36,851 nt of DNA from Hyphochytrium catenoides (Eukaryota; Sar; Hyphochytriomycetes; Hyphochytriales; Hyphochytriaceae): NCBI GenBank assembly GCA_900088475.1, contig FLMG01000369.1, positions 22,145 to 58,995 of the forward strand. Direction: 5' to 3'. The notes under the pieces are model-generated. The model did no database searches, was not told the DNA's origin, and saw only the letters and a program-made list of their open reading frames with translations. This document shows positions 11,511 through 22,700 of this stretch, in pieces; position 1 is the first letter of the stretch, and every line of letters begins with the position of its first letter. The translations under genes were made by a program, and so were the position numbers.

Positions 11511-12189
11511 GAAAACTGCAACAAGAAAAGAAGAAGCAAGAAGAGGAGACGCCCAACTGACCACATTCTACCACTCCGTACCATTATCATTATACTTTAC
11601 TATAAAACTTAGCTAGGATGATGACGCTGGGTGGGAAAGGAGAAGAAGGAGAAGAGTGGCCAACCGCGGACTAAAGAGACGGGTGTCTGGGGAAGAGAGA
11701 CGGAGAAGAGCAGCTCAGAACCAGCAGCAGAGCAGCAGAAGAGGAGATACAGCAGTAACCTTTTCTTGAGAGTGGAACTCGGTCCAAGTAAAGCAGTCTG
11801 CTACCTAGAGACTGAGAACTCTCAGTATCGCTGAGGAGAAGATGAAGAAGGAAGACTGGAGAGCATAGTAGGACGAATGCTTATATTCAAGGATAGACTG
11901 CATCAAGACCAGAGGCAAGAAGCTACCGACCCAGAGACAGTCATGGTAGGTGAAAGGAGAAGAGAAGGAGGTTCTTGACCAAGTCCCAGAAGTAGAAGAC
12001 AACGACGATAACAACGGAGAGAAACAAGATCAAAGACAAAGTAGGGATGAAGGGATGAAGGCGATGGGGAGCGACAGCAAAGCGCGTGCTATGTTCCAGC
12101 CCCATTCCCTTCTCTCTGTGTCGCTCTCTCTCTTTGTCTGTGTGTCTCTCTCTCTCTCTCTGAGCCGCCTTCTTGGTCGCTCTCTCTCT

Positions 12190-12221
<32 letters not shown>

Positions 12222-12309
12222 CCTCTCTCATAATATGAGGTTGCTCTTTCTCTCTTATCCTCCGTCATCACTCTGCTGGCTTGCTCTCTGAACGCCTGCC
12301 ATCGGTGCG

Positions 12310-12333
12310 NNNNNNNNNNNNNNNNNNNNNNNN
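12310..12333. other. Assembly gap (24 N)
   Basis: A run of N is followed directly by a (TC)n repeat (12334-12360), so the assembly probably broke in the repeat and the true length of the array is unknown. Confidence 0.99.
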
Positions 12334-12589
12334 TCTCTCTCTCTCTCTCTCTCTCTCTCCCCGTAGTTTTACTTCTTACACTTGCCTCTTTCTTTCTGAC
12401 TTTGTCCCGCTAGCCTGCTCTCTGGACCAACAAGGATTTGAAGTTAACAACGATCTGAAGCTTGCCAACTTCCTGTCCCTTCCCTTCAAGCTTCTGTAGA
12501 ACTCTTGCTGCCTCTCTTGAGTTCTTCCTGTCCTTTCTTTTCTCTCTCCCTCTCCTTGTGCGGGTATTCTCCTAATAGCAAGATCGGTC

Positions 12590-13561
12590 ATGAAGGGCGA
12601 GACAATGAAGAAAACAAGCACCAGAAAGCGAAGAATGGCCACTAGATGCTGGAAACCTCGCTCTTCCTTCTTGCTTTTGCTCTTTTTCGCTCTCTCTCTA
12701 TCCTCTCGTCATCTTCTTAGAAGTGCACAAGCTGCCTTGCGAGCCTCTCCTCCCAACGCCCGACGAGCTCCACTGAACGCTCTTACTACTGAGCCGAAGC
12801 AATTTGTAAAAACGAAGCCTGAGGCTGCTTCACTCCTGAGGAGAGTTCCGGAGGACCGCTCCGCCGGACAGGAGCAGAGTTCTCATCAGCTCTTGGAAGA
12901 GGCGAGCAATAGAGTTGTCTTGACAGCAAAAAACGCTGTTGAGGCGTTAAAAGTGTTGGCAGACATGAAGAAACAGTTCCGAGAGTCGAAGGGTGTCAAG
13001 AATCTAATCGCATGGAAGCGGGCGGTTGACAACGTAGCGGAAGTACGTCGTGAGTACGAAGCCGACGTGGCCAAATGGAAACGTGTTAGGGATCGGCTAC
13101 CCTCGGAGCAGAGGAAACAAGTTACGGAGGAGCTGGCTGGCAGAATGACAGGAATTCTTTCACGCCTGAGAACTACGATAGACATCGAGTCTGGGGAAAT
13201 TTCAAGTCACAGTGCAAACCTCCTCCGCGTTGCTTGGCATGGCGTTGTCACGAGAAGAACGGCTCTTATTAGCGCCTCAACACGCTCCACACAGAAGAAG
13301 AGGCAGCACCAAACGTCGAAGCGTCAGGAAGATAAAATTGCATGGGAACGGGCAGCCGAAGAAAAAGCTGAGGCCTTGAAGGAATACAATGCCGCTATGA
13401 AGCGCTGGAAAATTCTTAATGACCGGCTATTCTCGCAGAGGAAGGTGGAGAATAACAACAGAAGGCTTAACGGCATCAGTGAGACTAACAGAATTATGAA
13501 AGCATTGATAAACTTGGACTACAGTCGAATAGGAGAAGATTGGAGCACTTTAACGCCATAG
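12590..13561 (+). CDS. Secreted/type II helical-repeat protein, two modules (family 1, copy 1)
   Basis: A single-exon frame of 323 residues. The N-terminus is strongly basic (KK, RKRR, about 7-22), followed by one hydrophobic segment (about 26-40) that could be a recessed signal peptide or a signal anchor. The rest is predicted helical. Two copies of one module are visible, about residues 131-197 and 243-308. Each has a W-[KE]-R-A core, then A-E-x-x-x-E-Y, a second W-K-x-[LV]-x-D-R-L and [PF]-S-[EQ]-[QR]-[RK]. The same module and N-terminal layout recur in the genes at 16256 and 25588, so this is a local paralogous family. The ATG at 12590 is used; an in-frame ATG at codon 6 or 16 is an alternative. 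I recognise no named domain and assign no function. Export from the cell or to a secretory organelle is inferred from the N-terminus only. Confidence 0.8.
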   Translation: MKGETMKKTSTRKRRMATRCWKPRSSFLLLLFFALSLSSRHLLRSAQAALRASPPNARRAPLNALTTEPKQFVKTKPEAASLLRRVPEDRSAGQEQSSHQLLEEASNRVVLTAKNAVEALKVLADMKKQFRESKGVKNLIAWKRAVDNVAEVRREYEADVAKWKRVRDRLPSEQRKQVTEELAGRMTGILSRLRTTIDIESGEISSHSANLLRVAWHGVVTRRTALISASTRSTQKKRQHQTSKRQEDKIAWERAAEEKAEALKEYNAAMKRWKILNDRLFSQRKVENNNRRLNGISETNRIMKALINLDYSRIGEDWSTLTP

Positions 13562-16255
13562 AAGCATGCTACTATGTCGCTTGGCTGAGTGCGGAAGAGG
13601 AGAATGCGAAGGTGAGGCACTTTGTACAAGCGCGGCCAAAGTGACCGAAAGGAAGCGCACTCTGGGACATAATGCAGCCTCTCCGAAGCATCAAAGTGCT
13701 GTCAATGGTCAGCCACTACCAGGGACAGAAGACCCAAGACGAGCCCTAATAGCTGTAGACCTCTTATAGAATGGAGAAGTCAGATAGCAGCAGCAGCACT
13801 TTCAGCTGAGCTATCCAACCGCCTCGGCGATCGTTGAGGACAGCTACTAACCTGCTTGCAGCCATGCTCCAATGCCAAAGAGAAGGTTCTGTTGACGGTG
13901 ATCCCAGTCATCAGACACTGTTTCTTCCTTGTCGAGTTCATGTTTCTTCTGTCTCTTCTCTCTGTGCTTCTACTTCTTATATATAGCAGAATATCATAAC
14001 TGCTTTCTAGGTGAACGTTTGCGCCGCCTGACATTTCTACTTAATCGAAAGACTTTATCAACAGTTTCCAGGAGCACTTCTTGGATCAGTGCTTTAGCTC
14101 TAACATAGAGAGTGCTTTTCTAGCTCTATGACAAAGAGAGAGAGCCTCAAACCTACTATGGACGCACGTTGGAGCGAAGCAAGAAGGTCAAAGCTATCGT
14201 GCACCTGCAAAAGTTGCTATAATCCAATAAGAAGGAAGAAGACAGTGTAGCTGGACGTAGTTTTAAAGGCCTCCACGGAGTAGTAGGTGCAGCATATTAT
14301 GGCCCAACATCTCTCCTAGGAACACTGATGGCTTGTGGCTCACAAGCTACAGGGCAACATCGAAGCACGCTGTCGTGATTCTATCTAATCACTGGTCCAT
14401 TGGAGCTATGTAAATATCCCATGCCATTATCGTGTTCAGCAAGGACATCGTAACTCCTCCACTACCTCATCATTAGTCATCTGAAGCTGGACTAGAGCGA
14501 GCAGACAGCCGAAGGGTAGAGCATATCAAGAGGGTAGAGCATATCAGTAACAACGTCGGAGGACAAGGAACTTGAAGGACTCATAGTCTGCCCTCGTGAG
14601 GGTGGTGCTAACCAAGGTCAGAAATGCGTTCAGGACGTTCTCCTTCACATGCTTTCGAGGACTCTGGTTTGAAGTTTTTCGTGGGAGCTTCGGCGGGCCC
14701 AACCAGAAGCCTGGAGATTAACCGGTACGTGGTGATTGCTTCAAGTGCTGTTCAGGACACGGCTCTTGATGAATGTGTCCCATGGCGAACTCGCTGCCAT
14801 CCAGACCCCTTCCTTATACAGCAGTACATGTCGCGCAACAGGGTCGATAGTCTTGGAGCAGCGAGCAATATGAAGAAGTATGAGGCTGCAGGGCTGCAGT
14901 TTGTCCAGATAATTTTTGAGTGTTTAGAGGTAGTTTGCCTTCTATCCTTGATTGCGTGCAGCGCTTCCTAAGAAGCTTCACGAAGATCACTCTGTATTCA
15001 CTTGATGCTTTCCGGCATCGTGGTCGTCATGGTCTCGCTCTTATGATGGCTTGAATCGTTCACCCTATTAGAGACTCCTTAGCCATCCATGGGAAACGAT
15101 GCTCTTGAGATCCTAAAGTTATTCTTCTTTCGCCAGAGTTAGACCCTCCTTCTTCGCTGACTTGCCTGCTCGAGTGCGATGACATGATCATGCTCTTCAT
15201 GCCTCTTTCCCGCCTCTTTCCCGTCCCTTTCTCCTATTTGTTACTGCCGAGGACATCAACTACTAGGAGGTTTCCTTTTCTTCAGTTGTTCTAATAATAA
15301 TGTTGATCATAGACAGGGGTGGAAGGCGTTGATGAAGGGGACCAAGACTTCGTAACTCTTGCTGCTTCTTCTTCTCCTTCTCTTTTCTCTTTTAATCGAG
15401 TAGTAGTAGTAATGCATCATCGTGATATAATAAGTAAAAAACAAGCAACAGAACGTGAATAAACCTGGAAATAAGGGCCCTTTATTATTTTTATAAAGGG
15501 TTTTATAGAAATTAATTCTGAGTAGGCGATGGAAGTTTATAAGCAAGTTTGGTATACACCTTATTTTTAGGGTTAGGGTCATTAGCCTTTTAGACTACTG
15601 CTACTCGTACTGCTATGCTAGAATAGTGCTGTGTGTTTTGGTAGTGAGGGCATCTCTGCGGGCAGTCAGTAGTCAGTTCACTACTACCGTTGAAAGCCTT
15701 ACTACTCGCTTTGGTTGAGGATCTTTCTTTCTCTCTTGCGGCTGCTGGCCGCTCCATTCAGCTTTTATGATTTCCTACCGTCGTCTTTATATAATCCGTA
15801 TAGATCTAATGAGTCCAGCTAACATAATGGTTGGCGGGGTATCCTGCTCTTTCTCGCGCCTACGAAGGGCCAATGACAGATCTTTGAAGCGGCGGAGACA
15901 CTCCGACTCTACTACTAAGTATCTCTGTCTAGATAAGAGAGAGTTCGTGGCACTTCTCTCTTTCTCTGTGACTCCGTCTCTCTCTGTCTCTTCTCTAGCT
16001 CCATCTCTTTCTCGGTGCCTTTTCCTTCCATGCCTCGGAGGCCAAACGTATGGCTTCTGGCTTCATCACCGCAGGGAAGCCCCTGTTCCCATTGAGCAGA
16101 CTCCTGTAGAGGCATACAGCTACGGCCCGCGGCTCTCCCGTCCCTCGGATTTCTTTGCATAGCACTGTCTTCTCCCCTGCTCTGTCAATTTGGAGGATAG
16201 TTCTATTATTAGCTTCATTCTTCAGAACTGACAGTGCCAAGAAGCGTCTACGATA
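13562..16255. other. Spacer between family 1 copies 1 and 2
   Basis: About 2.7 kb of mostly unique sequence with few microsatellites, unlike the spacers to the left. Short frames at 13566-13769, 14624-14971 and 15767-16162 carry no domain or convincing signal. The last ends just before the next gene and has CT-derived Ser/Leu residues. An 18-base tandem duplication lies at 14513-14548. The final few hundred bases should hold the promoter of the gene at 16256. No RNA gene was recognised. Confidence 0.5.
14513..14548. repeat. 18-base tandem duplication
   Basis: The unit AGGGTAGAGCATATCAAG is followed immediately by a second copy differing only in its last two bases. Confidence 0.85.
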
Positions 16256-17530
16256 ATGGCGTATCATAACGGAGAAGACGATAGAAGAATCAGAAAGGGA
16301 AGAGTTACGTTTAATTGGCGAAAACCTTGCCCTTCCCTTTTGCTTTTGCTCTTTCTTGCTCTCTCTCTCTCCCTTTTCGTCTCCCGGAATGCAGAAGCTA
16401 CTCGTTCCTCTCGACTCCCAACAGGAGGTATTCACAGCAGCCCCAAAGTCCCGAAGGAGCCTGCAGCCGGTAAACGTTGGAGCACTCAAGGAATAGACTC
16501 TGTAGGAAAGAAGCTGTCACAGGCCCCAAAGGCATTTCTGGCATTTCTGCGCACTCTTAAATCCAACAGAGAGCGCTCTCGGGCCATCAAAAGTGCCTGG
16601 GATGACCTTAACGAGAAAGGGTGGTCATCTCTAAGGACTTTAGAACTATTAGAAGAGAAGAAGGGACAGTTTTCACAGTCCAAAGGTAAATATGAGCTAA
16701 GAGAATGGAAAGAGGCAGCCAGGAGAGCAGAAACAGCAGTTCAAGAATATGAGAATGCCGCGAACACCTTTAGAAGCCTTACTGAGCCGCTACCATCGAA
16801 GAAGAGAGAGGCTGTTGCTGACATGGCTGGTATTCTCAACAATATTGGGGAATGGAGAGCTAGGATTGAGAAACACAATAGTGAGATCTTAAAAAGCTCC
16901 GAGGAGGAGGTTGCCCGGAACTGGAATGACCTTAGCGAGAAAGAGCACGCTGCCACCGTTGCCTTGAGGAATGCGGAAGAGAAATATGTGCGTCAAGATG
17001 CAGAGCAGATGAGTCTGGAGGAGCTAGAAGTATGGAAGAGGGCACTAGACGGAGTAAGAAAGGCACTCAAGGACTATGAGGAAGCCGCGAATGCCTTGAA
17101 AGGCCTCGGTGATCTGCTGCCCTCGCAGAAGAAGGCCGTCGTCGAAGACAATGCCTTCATGGCTATCGAGAATATTAAAATATGGAGGGCAAAGATAGAA
17201 GCAGATCATTGGCAAGCCTCAAGGTTCATCGCTGTCCTCAGATGGAAGCCCTATACTGAGGCTCGGACAGCGGTTGACGACGCAGTGAATTTTGCGGTTG
17301 AGAAGGCGGAACAGGCGTTAACAACAACAAAAAGTCCAGAGAAGCTCACAGAGTGGAGTGAGGCATACAAGAAAGCCATGGATGCACTAAAGGCCTATGA
17401 AAGAGCCGGACAAAAGCTCAACGACGAGCTTGCTCCTGAAATGGCTCCACCGTCGATGGCCGAAGTAAAGTCCAACGTCGAGGTTGCCTTCGGAAGACTC
17501 AACGGGTTGCAACTTCAGATAGAGCTATGA
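16256..17530 (+). CDS. Secreted/type II helical-repeat protein, three modules (family 1, copy 2)
   Basis: A single-exon frame of 424 residues. Residues 1-25 are polar and basic, 26-43 form a hydrophobic core with a signal-like end (SRNAEA). The remainder is charged and helical. Three copies of the family module lie at about 138-206, 247-316 and 356-424. Shared features are L-x-x-W-[KS]-x-A near the start of each copy, A-[LV]-[KQ]-x-Y-E-x-A in the next helix, and in the first two copies L-L/P-P-S-[KQ]-K and a closing I-x-x-W-R-A-[RK]-I-E. The first gene of the island shows the same pattern with two copies. In-frame copy-number change of the module is therefore the likely route of divergence. 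The ATG at 16256 is the first in the frame. No catalytic motif and no second membrane span are seen. Function unknown. Confidence 0.85.
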   Translation: MAYHNGEDDRRIRKGRVTFNWRKPCPSLLLLLFLALSLSLFVSRNAEATRSSRLPTGGIHSSPKVPKEPAAGKRWSTQGIDSVGKKLSQAPKAFLAFLRTLKSNRERSRAIKSAWDDLNEKGWSSLRTLELLEEKKGQFSQSKGKYELREWKEAARRAETAVQEYENAANTFRSLTEPLPSKKREAVADMAGILNNIGEWRARIEKHNSEILKSSEEEVARNWNDLSEKEHAATVALRNAEEKYVRQDAEQMSLEELEVWKRALDGVRKALKDYEEAANALKGLGDLLPSQKKAVVEDNAFMAIENIKIWRAKIEADHWQASRFIAVLRWKPYTEARTAVDDAVNFAVEKAEQALTTTKSPEKLTEWSEAYKKAMDALKAYERAGQKLNDELAPEMAPPSMAEVKSNVEVAFGRLNGLQLQIEL

Positions 17531-20105
17531 CCTAAACCAGGGCGCTTCCAGTGTGATGGTTGTTGTTCGAACGCCTGGCAGACCTTTCATGGCAAAAGAT
17601 CCGCGCGCTAGAAAGCAAGGTGAAGAGCATGACGAAGGTACGGAGAGAGTAATAGGCAAAGCGCTGAGACGATGCGGTCATCCTTTCGCGCTCATGGCCT
17701 GAAGATTGGCCCCTGGCTGTGGCATGTCATCACCTGCCTCAATATCCTGATGTCGTGCAATAATGACAGCCTCCTTCCACGCCTTTGTCCTCTTTCTGAC
17801 CTCCAAAAGTGTTGAAGAGATTATTACATGTGGGCTTCACTCATCACGCGGTATATCTTCTGGGTTGCGTAGAGAGAGAGAGAGAGAGAAAGACAGAGGG
17901 ATAGAGAGACCATAATGGAAACTGTTATTAGGAAAGGACAAGCAAGACCTTCAAATGGCGCGAGAGACAAGGAGTTAGTTGGACCGCAATGCCAGGACGC
18001 TTTATGAGATGAATAGATGGGTAGATAGAAAGAGCGGGGAGGACCAGACCAGAAAGCGCTATCGATCGAGCAGACTAGGAGACAGAAAACTCTTGAACAT
18101 CTACTGGGTCTATGGCAGTTGTAGCTGTAAGAAGAGCAGCATGGGCGTTTCCGGTAGGCGCACATTCTATTAGATCTGTACGGTGAGGACGAGGACGTGC
18201 GTGACTAAGACCGTCAACAACCGCGCTCTGGCGTTGATGATGAGCACCGTGCTTCTTCCTCTTACGCCTGAGGTACTACTGTCTCTACTGTTTACGTACT
18301 TCTAATCTCGACGGTTTGGATGATGCTTAGTGTCTCTGTGTCTAGCGTGTAAGTGCCCATTAGTATTCTATGACATCTTTATTATGATGACCACGGACTG
18401 CGCAACAAGCTTGAGCATCCATCGCTTATTCTGGCTATCTAGGGCTGGTGGGAGTCAATGAGTCTTCTCTCCTGTTCTCTCCGCTTCGTTTCACTATATC
18501 TGGCGGATGGATCCGGTTCCTATCAGCCCTCCTCTGCTTGTCACTTTTTCTTTACGCTTCTATTCCTAGGCAGACTCCTTCTTACTCATCTTCTAATCTC
18601 CATCAGTAGTGAGCAAGAGCCCTGATCAGTCGTCTTTTAATTGCATCATAATCCCGTGATAGACTTCAAAAATAAACATCAGTGTCACGGCCGTCCTTGG
18701 CAAGAACCGCAGGCACCAAACGGGGCCAGCAGCAGCGTCTAGTTCTAAACGCGACAAATACGTGGTACACTCTACTACTGATAACACATCCCAAGTAAAC
18801 TCATACTCTTCCTCCACACAGAGTATCTGCCGCGCGTCTAAGATCCATCCTTGTCCGGGATACGGAACAGAGGCTAGGAATCTACGGAGAGTTGACCATC
18901 GTCATCAAACCGCCATTTACCGCTAAACACAGAGGACACGAGTAATAGGTTACTGGCTGGTACTGAATGGGATAAGGACACTGATACCACGGAGCAGGGA
19001 ACAGAAGTTTATAATAATACTAGGAAACAGTGCGATGGAAACAGACAGGCAGTGCTGGTCACCGCTGCAGAGTCGTTGCTAGAACCAGCTAACCCCTGGT
19101 TCCTTTTTTTCGATAAAGTCCGTCTTCCAAGCCCAGACAGTAGCGTCCTCCTACTACTCAGTCTCCTACGACTGAACTGCGTCATCGTTATTCTTAGTTT
19201 CTTATTGAGCAGGCTCCTTCTTGTCCAGAACGCGCCAGAATTTTTTTGCTCTATAAATCAAAGCGATAGCCTTCTAGCTTTCCCCTGCTGTTCCCATCTT
19301 TAGGGCTACTTTTTCCTCTCTTTTTTTTGTCCTATCTTCCTGCTTCTTTCCTCTGAAGACCTGGTGTCTTCCTCTGTTCACTGAGGTAGAACTACCTCCT
19401 GAGGTGTGCGCTGGTCCCGTTCCTTCTCATTCAGCCCTCGACCACGTCAAAAGACGAAGAAGACAGACCTAAAGTAACTGGCTTTCGGTCCCTTTCTAGC
19501 TCTGTTATCTTTGAGGATAGTTCTAGAAAAAAGGAGTTGAGTCTTTTTGTATCTCTCTCTGTCTCTCTCTCTCTGTCTCTCGCTGTCGCTCTCCTCCTCT
19601 CTCTGTCTCTCTGTCTCTCTCCACCTTGCTCGCTCAAGTAGCCCTCTTTCCCTCATTCTTTCGCTAAACTACTCCGAAGGAGGAGAGAAGAAGAACACGA
19701 GCAAGAGGTACTTGTAAGCCCTACAACGTCCTGGTCTACGCACTCGTTATCGGAAAGAGAGAAACCACTTTCTTCTTTTCTCTCTTCTCTCTCTTCTTTA
19801 TCACTCGAGATGATCAAAGAAGGGACAAAGAGGAAGAGTCAAGAGACGGGAGAGAACATAGACAAAGCGTCCATTGTTCCACTGGTTCTTCTTATAGGCT
19901 TTCCCTTAGCAAATGCGCTCTGGTCTATCCGTAGAGGGCAGCGGCAGGTAGACATGTCTTTGACTTGGGCCAGCCTTGCTACATTCCATTCCACAATCTC
20001 CACTGATGCATTGAGGAGGCACAGGTGGGGAAGCGCCATCCACGACGAAGGTTTTGAGCAGAACTGCGACCGTCATTGTGGCAGGGACACCTTGCTGTTA
20101 GTACT
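17531..20105. other. Spacer; mostly the first copy of a duplicated cassette
   Basis: Between 17531 and about 18180 there is unique sequence with a short GA run (17872-17890) and frames too short to support. From about 18185 to the gene at 20106 the sequence is non-coding but recurs in diverged form from about 20838 to 22970, upstream of the next gene. Conserved islands include the blocks at 18494-18540 and 19063-19085. CT-rich stretches occur at 19548-19625 and 19768-19800. Confidence 0.55.
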
Positions 20106-20774
20106 ATGACTCTGAGCTCAGCGCCGATGACCTCCAGAGGACCACGGAAGCAGAGTGTTCAAAGGGCTGGGCAGCTCTTCTTACGGCGGCGCTGCTTTTC
20201 CTATTCCTTCCTCCATCTTCTCTTTGTCGTCTCTCTTTTCTCTCTTCTAGGGCTGGAAAGTAGCGAAGCTTTGGGATTTCCGCGAGTTTCGAAGGTGAAG
20301 GCCACCTTGACAAAGAGCTTGAGTTCACTGAAGCACAACGGCGAAGCGTGGCTCTATCGGAAGGGAATTAAGAAGCCAAAGATACCGGCCGGGACACAAC
20401 TCTACGATAACGTGCTATCCGATGGGCTGTGGAAAAAGGCTAAGGACGGCCTTGAGGAGGCGGATTCTTTGATGACTACCTCAGAACAGGCTGCGAAAGA
20501 GACACTCAGAAACGTGAGGTCTAAACTGCGAGCCACGAAGACCGATCTGAACAAAGCATTCGAGGAAGCGATAGCAGGCATAAAAGCGACGTCCCGTGAA
20601 GACAGACAGCTGCAGATTGCCCAGATCAATCACAGATACGATATCCTCAATAAGAAGCATAAGGATCTACAGAGTAGGTTGATATTCTACCAGCGCCTTG
20701 AACTTGGGAGGAAATTCGGACTAGTTCCCGGGTCGGATGGCGCAAACTTAAGAGGCGCGAACATGCGTGAATAA
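18185..20774 (+). repeat. Tandem duplication unit 1 (spacer plus small secreted gene)
   Basis: This unit pairs with unit 2 (about 20838-23569). Matching landmarks in order include the TTTGGATGATGCTTAGTG block near 18320 versus 20980, the block with CTGGCGGATGGATCCGGTTC near 18500 versus 21525, a 23-base exact match at 19063 versus 22141, and then the two homologous coding sequences. Boundaries are approximate because divergence is high outside the islands. Confidence 0.75.
20106..20774 (+). CDS. Small secreted protein (family 2, copy A)
   Basis: A single-exon frame of 222 residues from the ATG at 20106. The frame is open further upstream, but this is its first ATG. A basic N-terminal stretch (RKQSVQR, FLRRR) leads into a hydrophobic core of about 20 residues ending in LESSEA, a plausible signal-peptidase site. 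The mature part is lysine-rich and helical, with WLYRK about 30 residues after the signal, a middle SDGLWKKAKDGLEEAD, and a coiled-coil end. Its neighbour at 22975 is a clear paralogue: SSEA plus PRVS, WLYRK, SDG-W, a lysine-rich A-T-K-x-x-L segment and an EDRQ followed by an Y-x-x-x-N-x-[KR]-H-K motif match in order. No known domain was recognised. Export is inferred from the N-terminus. It sits between two family 1 genes on the same strand. Confidence 0.78.
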   Translation: MTLSSAPMTSRGPRKQSVQRAGQLFLRRRCFSYSFLHLLFVVSLFSLLGLESSEALGFPRVSKVKATLTKSLSSLKHNGEAWLYRKGIKKPKIPAGTQLYDNVLSDGLWKKAKDGLEEADSLMTTSEQAAKETLRNVRSKLRATKTDLNKAFEEAIAGIKATSREDRQLQIAQINHRYDILNKKHKDLQSRLIFYQRLELGRKFGLVPGSDGANLRGANMRE

Positions 20775-21011
20775 ATGACGGTGGTCGACGATTTCAGCGC
20801 AATGTTTTGAGCTCCGCACAAAGTTCACACTGCTGACCTCACTCCCGAGGATGTGCATGACATAAGACCGTCGTCATCCTCCGCTCTCAGGCGGTGATGA
20901 TGAGCATTGTGCCTTTCTTTGCCTGATATACCTGAGCTGCTACCGTCTTCTCTGCAGTTTCCCTACTACTAATCTCACAGTTTGGATGATGCTTGGTGCG
21001 TCTCTGTCTAT

Positions 21012-21118
21012 CATGTAGAAACCCATTAATAATCTATGATATCTCTATGATGACCACGCGGACGTTGCAAATCTAGGGCTGGTGGAAGTTGGATGGACCG
21101 CCTTATGGGGCTCGGAAC
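21012..21118. repeat. Direct repeat of about 106 bp, left copy
   Basis: Runs from CATGTA through GATGACCACGCGGACG to CTCGGAAC. The right copy at 21311-21417 differs by only a few bases. A third, diverged version lies in unit 1 around 18345-18455. Confidence 0.88.
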
Positions 21119-21310
21119 GGTGGAATATCCAGGGAGGGATATTAGGTTTTCCTGGCGCGGTTGTAGGATGGGGCTGACCTCCTCCGTCACTTCCAGATTT
21201 CCTCGGTCAGCCTCAGCCTCCGCCGCCGGCTCAAAATCTAGACACAGCGGCAACGGATAGAAGAAGCACAGCTGACTAGACCTATGCGCTGCCGCAGAAC
21301 AGTCAAGTAG

Positions 21311-21417
21311 CATGTAAGAACCCATTAATAATCCATGATATCTCTATGATGACCACGCGGACGTTGCAAATCTAGGGCTGGTGGAAGTTGGATGGACCGC
21401 CTTATGATCCTCGGAAC
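21311..21417. repeat. Direct repeat of about 106 bp, right copy
   Basis: Near-identical to 21012-21118, offset by 299 bases. After it, the homology to unit 1 continues, which indicates that a segment of about 300 bases was duplicated within unit 2 after the larger duplication. Confidence 0.88.
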
Positions 21418-22644
21418 CCCTGCTATGGCGAGGGAATTGGTAGCCTTCTTCCCGTGTTCCTTCATCATGATAAGCCAATGAGCCTTGCCTTCTGTGCTCT
21501 TCAGATTCTTCTTTCCACTATGTCTGGCGGATGGATCCGGTTCCTGTCAGCCCTCCTCTGCTTGTCAGTTTGCTTTTTTTATGCTTCTATTCCTAGATCT
21601 CTTCTTACTCATCTTCTAATATCCATCAGTAGACCATGGGCCCTGAGCAGCTCGTCTTCCGTTGGCATCATAATCTCGTGACAGAGCTACAAAAAGATGT
21701 CACTGTCTTGGCAAGGACCGCCGGCACCTAGCGGAGCCAGCAGCAGCGTCTAAACGCGACAAGTATGCTCTCAGTGCCTGAGATATGCAGAGCTCACACT
21801 CGTCTTTCTTACTGCTTGCGACCGCGGTCTTCTGCTCAAGCCTACTGCTAATGATCTTGACCTTTCTAGTAGGAACATGGTACCCCTACTGCTAACACTA
21901 GCCAAGAGAAAGCTCTCCCTACAGAGTAGGAGAAGCATCTAGCTACTGCTCGTCCAAGATCCATTATTGTCCGCGATTCAAAACAGCGGAGGAACCTAGA
22001 GAACCGAGAGTTGCCCATCATCAAAATAACAGCGTTATTGCCGCTAAAAGACGGACCAGGAACATGAAAGAAGACTAGTTGAACCTAGGAGACTGTGTGT
22101 CATAGAAACAGCTATAGAACCAGACAGGCAGTACCTTCTCACCGCTGCAGAGTCGTTGCTAGATCAGGGAAACCGTGGTTCCTCTTCTAAAGGTCCGTCT
22201 TCCAAGCCCAGATCCTACCCTCGCTGCTCGTCAGCGCGAAGGGCTGTAGAGTTTTTAGTCATAGTGTCATAGTAGAGCGGTAGAGCCAGTAGAAGTACTG
22301 ATATGACACGCGGGGTTGGGCACGACCGTCAGGGTGGACGGCGTTATCGTCATACATTTTTTTAGCCAGGTCCGTCTTGTCTGGAGCGAGCGAGAACTAC
22401 CGTTATTGTTCTATCTTTCCCCTACTTTCTTAGCCCTCGAAAGACCTACTGCCTGCCTCGGTCTCGTAGTTCTACAGCTGTAGGAACAGAACGACTGAGT
22501 GACGGTTCTTGGTTCTTGGTCGTCCTCCTCTCCCTTCGCTTTCATCCCCAATAAACGGCAGAAAACAGACCTTTTCTTTTATAAAATGGCTGACATTTAT
22601 TCCCATCTCTGGCTTTGGCTTTGTGAATAATATGATTCGTTTTC

Positions 22645-22648
<4 letters not shown>

Positions 22649-22696
<48 letters not shown>
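22649..22696. repeat. (CT)n microsatellite
   Basis: About 24 uninterrupted TC dinucleotides, roughly 280 bases upstream of the start of copy B. Unit 1 has only short CT blocks at the corresponding place. Confidence 0.95.

Positions 22697-22700
<4 letters not shown>

Larger units (their letters stand above)
8751..12589. other. Repeat-rich spacer without a supportable gene
   Basis: The first few hundred bases should carry the promoter of the minus-strand NPITG gene. A large CT array fills about 9130-9790. Between 9800 and 11390 the sequence is unique and AT-richer, with short, overlapping frames on both strands (for example around 10238-10722) that have no domain or signal I recognise. A GA array lies at 11396-11510, an acidic frame at 11950-12100 that I could not connect to a gene, more CT repeats at 12110-12235, and an assembly gap at 12310-12333. 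A missed exon cannot be excluded because real introns here are filled with the same repeats. Confidence 0.5.

Noticed and set aside
12838-12855. Possible PEXEL/TEXEL-like export motif (RRVPE) in the first secreted protein
   Set aside because: The position is not conserved in the paralogues at 16256 and 25588 and the third residue departs from the usual Leu. The RRLLR near the end of the 604-residue protein lacks the acidic or polar fifth position and lies in the tail.
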